Below the pieces are notes generated by a model, which ran no database searches, was not told the origin of the DNA, and saw only the letters and a list, made by a program, of their open reading frames with translations. The translations under genes were made by a program, and so were the position numbers. Shown one piece after another: positions 1 through 5,137 of a DNA stretch of 6,008 bases (position 1 is the first letter of the stretch; every line of letters begins with the position of its first letter). The DNA is from Thermoplasmata archaeon (GTDB lineage: Archaea; Thermoplasmatota; Thermoplasmata; SG8-5; JAGLSY01), in contig JAGLSY010000081.1 in NCBI GenBank assembly GCA_023135545.1, positions 1 to 6,008 on the forward strand. The letters are read 5' to 3'.

Positions 1-383
1 TGATAATCAAGGAGGAGCTGGGCAAGCTCAGGGTCAGGCAGGAGAATCTTCATATCGAACGATTCTTGTCATCAATCAATGGTTATGTCGAGGGAATTCG
101 CACGAAGGAACTCGAGAAGGCCATATCCATGATGGGCGATACCGACCCGGCAACGGCCATGATAATGGATAGTCTATCCAAATCACTGGCCAAGAAGATA
201 ATGCACAACTTCATCAGAGAGGTGAAGCTGACGAACGGAAGTTCGATGGACATGGATAAGTTCCTGACCATATTCCTAGGGAGTGAAAATGTACCCGGAC
301 ACCCGGGAGGTCATCCTGTCCAGCATCCGGACAAGGAGAAAGAAGATGTACCCAAACACCCGCATGCGGAGATTGAGAAATAA
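1..383 (+). CDS. hemA: Glutamyl-tRNA reductase, C-terminal part (5' truncated by window)
   Basis: The reading frame is open from base 3 to the TAA at 381-383, giving 126 visible residues with no in-frame stop. The gene therefore starts upstream, and the TTG at 66 is not its start. Glutamyl-tRNA reductase reduces Glu-tRNA to glutamate-1-semialdehyde with NADPH, the first step of C5 tetrapyrrole synthesis in the cytosol. What is visible is the helical dimerisation domain: the stretch IIKEELGKLRVRQE, then EGIRTKELEKA (visible residues 30-40) and SLAKKIMHNFIREVKL (61-76). The last matches the family pattern of a Ser-Leu-x-x-Lys-x-x-His helix near the C terminus. The catalytic and NADPH domains lie outside the window. 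After about residue 94 (FLGSE) the homologous part seems to end. It is followed by an odd His-Pro-rich tail of about 30 residues with HP at four places. This tail overlaps hemB in another frame by at least 38 bases. Pairing with hemB and hemL supports the call. Confidence 0.88.
   Translation, partial: IIKEELGKLRVRQENLHIERFLSSINGYVEGIRTKELEKAISMMGDTDPATAMIMDSLSKSLAKKIMHNFIREVKLTNGSSMDMDKFLTIFLGSENVPGHPGGHPVQHPDKEKEDVPKHPHAEIEK
289..362 (+). repeat. Imperfect direct repeat of the hemB start region
   Basis: Bases 289-305 and 346-362 match at 15 of 17 positions (ATGTACCC, two differing bases, then ACACCCG). The offset is 57 bases, exactly 19 codons. In the hemB frame the two copies encode MYPDTR and MYPNTR. 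Each copy is preceded by a purine-rich Shine-Dalgarno-like stretch: GGGAG at 279-283 and AAGGAG at 333-338. It looks like a partial duplication of the hemB translation-start region, with the upstream copy now lying inside the hemA tail. Confidence 0.6.
333..338 (+). promoter_or_regulatory. Ribosome-binding site that supports the hemB start at 346
   Basis: AAGGAG lies 7 bases before the ATG at 346, ideal spacing. A competing, weaker GGGAG at 279-283 lies 5 bases before the in-frame ATG at 289, so both starts may be used. The downstream site agrees with where the HemB family normally begins. Confidence 0.6.
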
Positions 384-1329
384 CCATAGGATAAGGGGCA
401 TGGTGTCCGAATATCATGTCAGGCCAGCAAATCTCATGCTGCCTCTTTTTGTAAAGGAGGGGCTGGATGAAGGAGAGAAGGCGGAGGTCCAGTCGATGCC
501 AGGTGTTTACCAGCACTCTTTGGATACCCTTGTTACGGAATGCCGGGAGGCAAGGGATTTGGGCATTCCAGGCGTCATCCTTTTTGGAATCCCCAAAATG
601 AAGGACGCGCAAGGCTCCGAAGCTTACAATCCACAGGGCATAATCCCACGAGCGATTCGAAGAATCAAAAAAGAACTGGGTGACGAGATCCTCGTGGCAT
701 GCGACGTGTGCCTTTGCGAGTACACGGACCACGGCCACTGCGCGCCCATTGATGGTGACCAGATACTCAATGATGAAGCCCTGGAGCTGTATTCCAAGGC
801 GGCTCTGGAGTATGCAAGGGCCGGAGCCGATATCATAGCCCCATCCGACATGATGGACGGCAGGGTCGGTGCCATACGAAGAATGCTGGATGATAATGGA
901 TTCAAAGACGTTATCATAATGTCATATGCCGTGAAATACGCCTCGGCATTCTACGGGCCTTTCAGGGACGCGGCCGAATCCGGATTTTCGGACGGGCCGG
1001 ATGACAGAAAAAGCCATCAGATGGACCCCTCCAACTTCACACAGGCGGTCAGGGAGGCCGAACTGGATATCAAAGAGGGAGCGGACATAATCATGGTGAA
1101 GCCGGCGCTTCCCTACCTGGATGTAATAAAGGAACTGGCAGACAGGTTTCATGTGCCTGTCGCGGCATACCAGGTATCTGGGGAATATGCCATGCTGAAG
1201 GCGGCGGCCCTCAAAGGCTGGCTCGATGAAAAAGAAGCCATGATGGAGTCCGTCATGTCCATCCGCAGGGCCGGTGCGACGATAATTTTAACTTACTATG
1301 CAAAAGAGATAGCCAGGGTGATAGAATGA
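346..1329 (+). CDS. hemB: Porphobilinogen synthase (5-aminolaevulinate dehydratase)
   Basis: Condenses two 5-aminolaevulinate molecules to porphobilinogen in the cytosol. The product is 327 residues from the ATG at 346, the usual family length. I chose this start because MYPNTRMRRLR matches the family N terminus (an aromatic-P-x-T-R-x-R-R-L-R pattern) and a good ribosome-binding site precedes it. In-frame starts at 283 (GTG) and 289 (ATG) would add 21 or 19 basic residues. The active-site zinc cysteines are C122, C124 and C132 in DVCLCEYTDHGHC, so this is the zinc-type enzyme. The two Schiff-base lysines are K197 (in MSYAVKYASAFYGPFRDAA) and K252 (in GADIIMVKPALPY, the family signature). The substrate-lid segment reads DDRKSHQMDPSN, where relatives usually have Tyr instead of His224. 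It overlaps the hemA end by 38 bases and its TGA overlaps the hemL ATG, so translation is probably coupled. Confidence 0.97.
   Translation: MYPNTRMRRLRNNHRIRGMVSEYHVRPANLMLPLFVKEGLDEGEKAEVQSMPGVYQHSLDTLVTECREARDLGIPGVILFGIPKMKDAQGSEAYNPQGIIPRAIRRIKKELGDEILVACDVCLCEYTDHGHCAPIDGDQILNDEALELYSKAALEYARAGADIIAPSDMMDGRVGAIRRMLDDNGFKDVIIMSYAVKYASAFYGPFRDAAESGFSDGPDDRKSHQMDPSNFTQAVREAELDIKEGADIIMVKPALPYLDVIKELADRFHVPVAAYQVSGEYAMLKAAALKGWLDEKEAMMESVMSIRRAGATIILTYYAKEIARVIE
1317..1322 (+). promoter_or_regulatory. Shine-Dalgarno for hemL inside hemB end
   Basis: GGTGAT, complementary to the usual 16S 3' end, lies 3 bases before the hemL ATG and inside the last codons of hemB. The close spacing and the ATGA overlap suggest coupled translation. 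Confidence 0.5.
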
Positions 1330-2603
1330 GCAATCAGGAGATATTCGAAAATTCGAAGAGTGTTTTGGTAGGCGGAGTGAACAGTCCGGTCAGGGCGATT
1401 TTCCCATATCCCTTCATCGTGGAGAGGGGAGAGGGACCCAGATTGTACGATGTCGAGGGAAAATCCTACGTGGATTACTGCCTGGCCTTCGGGCCCTTGA
1501 TACTGGGGCACAATCACCCGGTAATCAATAAAGCCGTAAAGGACAGAATAGACAAGGGCTGGTGCTTCGGAACCCCCACGGAGACCGAACTGGACTTTGC
1601 CAGGATGTTCACCAAACACGTCCCCAATGTGGACAAGATACGCACCGTGAACACCGGAACCGAGGCAACAATGACCGCGATAAGGCTGGCCAGGGGATTT
1701 ACCGGCCGCGACAAGATAATCAAGATAGAGGGCGCATTCCACGGGGCCCACGAGGCAGTGCTTGTGAAGGCCGGCTCCGGTGCGCTCACCCACAGCGTCC
1801 CCAACTCCAAAGGCATACCCGCCGACTTCACGAAGAATACAATTCTGATACCTTACAACGACCTGGATGCTCTCGAGCAGGCTCTCAAGGAAAACGAGGG
1901 CCAGATAGCCGCGATGATAACCGAGCCGGCCATAGGAAATGCTGGCTGCATCCTGCCCAGGGACGGATACCTGACCGGAGCCAAGAAATTACTGGCCGAG
2001 CATAATTCACTTTTGATCCTGGACGAAGTAATAACCGGCTTCAGGCTGGCAATGGGCGGGGCCCAGGAGTATTTCGAGGTGGACGCGGACATCGTCACGA
2101 TGGGCAAGATAATCGGCGGCGGATTTCCGATAGGAGTATTCGGAGCCAGAACCGAAATAATGGACAACATCACGCCCTTGGGCCAGGTTTACAATGCCGG
2201 CACATTCAACGGCCATCCGGCCTCCATGACAGCGGGTCTGGAAACCCTGAAGTACATCGAGCAAAACAATGTGCTGGATGCCATCGCCGAAAAGGGAAAT
2301 TACATTCAAAAAGGATTGAAGGACATCGTGCAGGACACCGGCCTGAATTACTCGGTCCAGGGCATCGGCCCCATGTTCCAGGTCTATTTCAACACCGAAA
2401 CCGTTTGGGACTTAGTCGGTGCAATGGCATCGGATGCCAAGCTGTTCCTCCAGTACTTTGCCAAGCTTAGGGAGCGGGGGGTTTACATACCGCCATCACA
2501 GTTCGAGTGCTGCTTCACATCACTGGCCCATGACAAAGAAACACTGGATCTCACACTGGAGCAGTTCGACAAATCGCTTCGTGAAATAAAGGAAATCCAG
2601 TGA
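1326..2603 (+). CDS. hemL: Glutamate-1-semialdehyde 2,1-aminomutase
   Basis: A PLP-dependent class III aminotransferase-fold enzyme that isomerises the HemA product glutamate-1-semialdehyde to 5-aminolaevulinate. The product is 425 residues, normal for the family. The N terminus has GGVNSPVRA (residues 16-24), typical of HemL. The phosphate-binding loop reads NTGTEATM (109-116; most relatives have Ser as the second residue). The PLP-ring stacking segment is GAFHG (136-140; usually Tyr at F138). The gating region contains AGSGALT (149-155) and PYNDL (176-180). D233 in DEVITGFR contacts the pyridine nitrogen, and K261 in TMGKIIGGGFPIG is the Schiff-base lysine. The HemL motifs separate it from ornithine or acetylornithine aminotransferases. 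The ATG at 1326 overlaps the hemB stop, and hemC follows after 16 bases, consistent with one operon. Confidence 0.97.
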   Translation: MSNQEIFENSKSVLVGGVNSPVRAIFPYPFIVERGEGPRLYDVEGKSYVDYCLAFGPLILGHNHPVINKAVKDRIDKGWCFGTPTETELDFARMFTKHVPNVDKIRTVNTGTEATMTAIRLARGFTGRDKIIKIEGAFHGAHEAVLVKAGSGALTHSVPNSKGIPADFTKNTILIPYNDLDALEQALKENEGQIAAMITEPAIGNAGCILPRDGYLTGAKKLLAEHNSLLILDEVITGFRLAMGGAQEYFEVDADIVTMGKIIGGGFPIGVFGARTEIMDNITPLGQVYNAGTFNGHPASMTAGLETLKYIEQNNVLDAIAEKGNYIQKGLKDIVQDTGLNYSVQGIGPMFQVYFNTETVWDLVGAMASDAKLFLQYFAKLRERGVYIPPSQFECCFTSLAHDKETLDLTLEQFDKSLREIKEIQ

Positions 2604-2619
2604 TATCAAGCGAGGTAAC

Positions 2620-3561
2620 GTGAGGACGATGATTGCAGGCACCCGTGGTTCGAAACTGGCAGTTACCCAGACGAAGTGGGTGGCCGACCGGCTGGCAGAC
2701 CAATTGGGAGAGCAATTGGTACGCGATGTCGAGTTGAAAACCATAATGACAAGGGGTGACAAGATACACGATGTCAACCTTGCCAGACTTGAAGGCAAAG
2801 GCTTTTTCACAAAGGAGATCGACGAGGCCCTGCTTGCCGGAGAGATCGATTTCGCAGTTCATTCGATGAAGGACATTCCCACCGACCTGCCGGATGGAAT
2901 AATAATTGCCGCGATACCTGTGAGGGAATCGCCCTTGGATGCTCTGGTCAGCCAGCATGCAGGGCTGGACGCTTTGCCCCCCGGTTCTGTGGTCGGAACA
3001 TCGAGCCAGAGAAGGGCCTGCCAGATAAGAAGGCTGAGGCCCGATATTGAGGTGAAGGACCTGAGGGGCAACCTGGATACGCGAGTGCGCAAGCAGAAAG
3101 AGGGCCAGTACGATGCGGTCATAGTCGCCGAGGCCGGCCTGAAAAGACTGGGCTATTCTGATTATTACCCGCTGGACCCAAGAAGATTCATTCCCGCGGC
3201 GGCCCAGGGTGGACTGGCCGTGACCGCCAGAATTGATGACACCGATACCCTTGACATGCTGGCAAAGCTGGAGGACCCGGAAACCAGGGCTTGCTGCGAG
3301 GCCGAAAGGAGTTTCCTCATCTGTCTTGAAGGCGGGTGCCAGATACCTGCCGGAATCTACATTGATTTGAATCATGAAACAGGCGAATTTACCATGACTA
3401 GCTTCATTTCATCATTGGATGGGAAACGCCACCTGGAGGAGGTCGTTGGCGGAAAGCTGGACGAGTCATTATCTGTTCTGAAGCCGGAGGCCGAGAAACT
3501 GGCCACGAGTCTTCTGGACAAGGGCGGCCTTGAAATAATAAGAGAGATTAGAGGTGCTTAG
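2620..3561 (+). CDS. hemC: Hydroxymethylbilane synthase (porphobilinogen deaminase)
   Basis: Polymerises four porphobilinogens into hydroxymethylbilane on a covalently bound dipyrromethane cofactor. The product is 313 residues, within family length. It shows the N-terminal GTRGSKLAVTQT (residues 7-18), the catalytic aspartate D85 in HSMKDIPTDLP, the substrate-binding arginine segment GTSSQRRACQIRRL (126-139), LRGNLDTRVRK (148-158), and the cofactor-attachment cysteine C240 in LEGGCQIPAG. The loop usually read as x-G-Q-G-A is A-A-Q-G-G here (194-198). The start is uncertain: GTG at 2620 has GAGGT only 3 bases upstream, whereas the in-frame ATG at 2629 gives a better-spaced site and a family-like N terminus (MIAGTRGSK). 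The two differ by three residues. It is the last gene before the structured spacer. Confidence 0.96.
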   Translation: MRTMIAGTRGSKLAVTQTKWVADRLADQLGEQLVRDVELKTIMTRGDKIHDVNLARLEGKGFFTKEIDEALLAGEIDFAVHSMKDIPTDLPDGIIIAAIPVRESPLDALVSQHAGLDALPPGSVVGTSSQRRACQIRRLRPDIEVKDLRGNLDTRVRKQKEGQYDAVIVAEAGLKRLGYSDYYPLDPRRFIPAAAQGGLAVTARIDDTDTLDMLAKLEDPETRACCEAERSFLICLEGGCQIPAGIYIDLNHETGEFTMTSFISSLDGKRHLEEVVGGKLDESLSVLKPEAEKLATSLLDKGGLEIIREIRGA

Positions 3562-3566
3562 GAATG

Positions 3567-3577
3567 AATGAATCATT
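3567..3577. promoter_or_regulatory. Small palindrome just after hemC, possible operator
   Basis: AATGA-A-TCATT is an 11-base perfect dyad around one central base. It is preceded by a further GAAT unit, so GAAT occurs three times in a row at 3562-3573. It sits directly upstream of an AT-rich box and could bind a dimeric regulator. No known motif is recognised, and short AT-rich dyads also arise by chance. Confidence 0.25.
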
Positions 3578-3586
3578 AGGTGCATC

Positions 3587-3593
3587 ATATTAT
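3587..3593 (+). promoter_or_regulatory. AT-rich box, weak candidate TATA element for cobA-hemD
   Basis: ATATTAT is the most TATA-like stretch in the hemC/cobA spacer. If used as an archaeal TATA box, transcription would start about 25 bases downstream, giving a leader of roughly 90-100 bases that contains the C-rich hairpins. There is no clear BRE and the match to the archaeal consensus is modest. Confidence 0.22.
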
Positions 3594-3598
3594 GGAAC

Positions 3599-3612
3599 TG
3601 GGCTTGAGCCCA
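3599..3612. other. Inverted repeat in hemC/cobA spacer
   Basis: TGGGCT (3599-3604) and AGCCCA (3607-3612) are perfect complements separated by two bases, so the RNA can form a 5-pair stem with a tetraloop. It is followed by C-rich rather than T-rich sequence, so it does not look like a simple terminator. Confidence 0.4.
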
Positions 3613-3621
3613 CCCCTTGCT

Positions 3622-3631
3622 GTGCATGCAC
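3622..3631. other. Ten-base perfect palindrome in spacer
   Basis: GTGCATGCAC is self-complementary with no spacer. It cannot form a good hairpin and is more likely, if functional, a protein-binding dyad. It lies between two C-rich tracts. It may be coincidental. Confidence 0.25.
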
Positions 3632-3652
3632 CCCCCACCCAACTCCTGCGCT

Positions 3653-3676
3653 GGCCAGCCCCGTCCCCCGCTGGCC
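3653..3676. other. GC-rich hairpin in leader before cobA-hemD
   Basis: GGCCAGC (3653-3659) pairs perfectly with GCTGGCC (3670-3676) around a 10-base C-rich loop. The upstream arm is itself part of a second palindrome, GCTGGCCAGC (3650-3659), so two mutually exclusive pairings exist. The hairpin ends 20 bases before the ribosome-binding site at 3697. This resembles a leader structure more than a terminator, as no T-run follows. I do not recognise a B12-box or other known riboswitch core. Confidence 0.4.
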
Positions 3677-3696
3677 TGCTCGGAGTTTGTTGAAAT

Positions 3697-3704
3697 GGAG
3701 TGAT
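3697..3704 (+). promoter_or_regulatory. Strong ribosome-binding site for cobA-hemD
   Basis: GGAGTGAT is a near-complete match to the ideal Shine-Dalgarno GGAGGTGAT and lies 5 bases before the ATG at 3710. It is among the best such sites in the window, suggesting that this gene is initiated independently rather than by coupling to hemC. Confidence 0.65.
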
Positions 3705-3709
3705 AACTG

Positions 3710-5137
3710 ATGGTAGTTTACATTATAGGAGCCGGCCCAGGTGACCTGGAACTCGTAACCCTGAAGGCCAAGCGGCTGATCCAGGAAGCCGACATTATCA
3801 TCTACGACAAACTGGCCAACCCCGAGATCCTGGCATGGGCCTCTCCATCCTGTGAAATGGTCTACATGGGAAAGAGGGAGCCGGGCCACCAGCATTCCCA
3901 GACCATCCAGGTGGAGATAAACGACCTGCTCAAGGAACACGGCAAGGGCAAAAGGGTGGTCAGGCTGAAAGGCGGTGACCCATTCATATTCGGCCGCGGG
4001 GGCGAGGAAGCCGAGATATGCGCGGAAAATGCCATACCCTTCGAAATCGTGCCCGGCATCTCATCGGCATTCGCAGTGCCAGCATATTCGGGGATACCGG
4101 TTTCTCATCGCGATTTTAATTCCTCATTCGCGGTCCTTACAGGCCATGAATCCGACAAGGATGGATCCCAGATAGATTGGGCCAGGCTTCCCGATAACAT
4201 CATAGTTCTGATGGGCGTGGGCAAGATCTCCCGGACGGCTGCCAAGCTCATGGATAATGGCCGGGCGCCAGATACCCCGGCTGCCGCAATCCACAGGGGA
4301 ACCACTCCCAGGCAGAAAACCGTGCTCACCGACCTCAAGACCCTGAAAGAGGGGGGCATAGACCTCGAGCCGCCAGTTATATTTGTCATCGGCCCCATCG
4401 CGAAACTTCACAACATTTTATCATGGTACGAGAAGAAGCTGGCCTTGTGCAAGAATAAGACTGTTTTGCTTACAGGTGTTGAGTCTCACCAACAAGCCCA
4501 GATCGATACACTGGAACAATTCGGAATGAAGGGCGTGCCAATGCCTCTTATCGAGATAGCCGACGAGTCATTTGAGATCCCGGATCTATCAGGGTACGAT
4601 GCCCTGGTCTTCACATCCCAGGAGGGAGTCAAGAAGGTAGCCGAAAAGATCGAGCTGGCCGGCTTCAAGGGCAAGGTATTTTCCATCGGACCCAAGACAA
4701 GAAATTCTTTATCAGATATGGGAATCGAAGCCTCCATCGGAGAGAAATTCAATTCAGAGGGCCTGGCCGACCATATTACCGGCAATTTGGAAAAAGGCAG
4801 TAAGATACTTGCCCTCCGCAGTTCCGCGGCCACCCCTGCCATGAAAGAAAAATTATCCGGCTTGTTCGATTACCATGAAATTCCCATATACGGAATAAAG
4901 ACTCTTCAGGCCGATGCCAGCCTTATGGATAGAAGTGATGTTATCTTCGTGATGTCATCCTCCTGTGCCAGAAGCCTCGGTGAAATTGATAAAGATGCTC
5001 TGGAAGGAAAGGTCATCGTTTCCATCGGCCCGGAAACCTCAAAGAATATAAGCCAGTCTCACATTACGGCGCAGGAGCATGCCTTCAACGGCATGATAAA
5101 TGCGTACATTGATTATCTCTGGACTGGATTGTTATGA
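3710..5137 (+). CDS. cobA-hemD: Fused uroporphyrinogen-III C-methyltransferase / uroporphyrinogen-III synthase
   Basis: A 475-residue bifunctional cytosolic protein. Residues 1 to about 245 are the SAM-dependent methyltransferase (SUMT), which methylates uroporphyrinogen III at C2 and C7 to give precorrin-2. Its motifs are GAGPGDLELVTLKA (7-20), MGKREPGHQHSQ (53-64), RLKGGDPFIFGRGGEEAE (85-102), VPGISSAFAVPAYSGIPVS (114-132), MG at 168-169 and GTTPRQ (197-202). Residues from about 248 to 475 are the HemD-type synthase, which cyclises hydroxymethylbilane with ring-D inversion. It has VLLTGVES (252-259), YDALVFTSQEGVKKV (296-310), SIGPKTRNSL (325-334), FNSEGLADHI (347-356) and a second VMSSSCARSL (414-423). 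The HemD half is divergent, as is usual in this poorly conserved family. For example, LLTG replaces the common L-V-T-R. The reaction order is synthase first, so the fusion may pass product to the N-terminal domain. Its last codons overlap ahbC by ATGA. Confidence 0.95.
   Translation: MVVYIIGAGPGDLELVTLKAKRLIQEADIIIYDKLANPEILAWASPSCEMVYMGKREPGHQHSQTIQVEINDLLKEHGKGKRVVRLKGGDPFIFGRGGEEAEICAENAIPFEIVPGISSAFAVPAYSGIPVSHRDFNSSFAVLTGHESDKDGSQIDWARLPDNIIVLMGVGKISRTAAKLMDNGRAPDTPAAAIHRGTTPRQKTVLTDLKTLKEGGIDLEPPVIFVIGPIAKLHNILSWYEKKLALCKNKTVLLTGVESHQQAQIDTLEQFGMKGVPMPLIEIADESFEIPDLSGYDALVFTSQEGVKKVAEKIELAGFKGKVFSIGPKTRNSLSDMGIEASIGEKFNSEGLADHITGNLEKGSKILALRSSAATPAMKEKLSGLFDYHEIPIYGIKTLQADASLMDRSDVIFVMSSSCARSLGEIDKDALEGKVIVSIGPETSKNISQSHITAQEHAFNGMINAYIDYLWTGLL

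Larger units (their letters stand above)
3592..3693 (+). other. Possible proline-rich 33-residue mini-ORF (leader peptide candidate)
   Basis: ATG at 3592 opens a frame of 33 codons ending at TGA 3691-3693, with AGGTG at 3578-3582 nine bases upstream. The peptide has seven prolines, including two Pro-Pro pairs, and two tryptophan/cysteine-containing C-terminal segments. It ends 16 bases before cobA and overlaps all the inverted repeats of the spacer. Pro-Pro stretches slow ribosomes, so a translated leader affecting the downstream gene is conceivable. It is also what a C-rich sequence would give by chance, and no homologue is recognised. Confidence 0.2.

Noticed and set aside
283..345. hemB starting at GTG 283 or ATG 289
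   Set aside because: The family N terminus aligns with MYPNTRMRRLR at 346 and the best-spaced ribosome-binding site precedes that ATG. The upstream starts are kept only as alternatives.
214..738. Minus-strand frame of 174 codons opposite hemA/hemB
   Set aside because: It is antisense to clearly conserved HemA and HemB coding sequence and has no recognisable protein features.
1562..2005. Plus-strand frame of 147 codons inside hemL
   Set aside because: It is an alternative frame within a well-conserved gene, with low-complexity Arg/Gly/Gln-rich translation and no start signal.
2551..3375. Long open frame of 274 codons on the minus strand opposite hemC
   Set aside because: It lies entirely over hemL/hemC, which carry intact conserved motifs on the plus strand. 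Its translation shows no recognisable domain, and its length follows from plus-strand codon bias.
3599..3676. Intrinsic terminator or cobalamin riboswitch in the spacer
   Set aside because: No T-run follows either hairpin, and I could not find a B12-box-like core, so neither label is supported.
3562..3709. Miniature mobile element or REP-like repeat in the spacer
   Set aside because: The inverted repeats are short, do not bound the region, and there is no flanking target-site duplication or second copy in the window.
3590..3940. Minus-strand frame of 116 codons covering the spacer and the start of cobA-hemD
   Set aside because: Most of it is antisense to the conserved SUMT N terminus. The part in the spacer is low-complexity because of the C-rich sequence. 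No ribosome-binding site or domain supports it.
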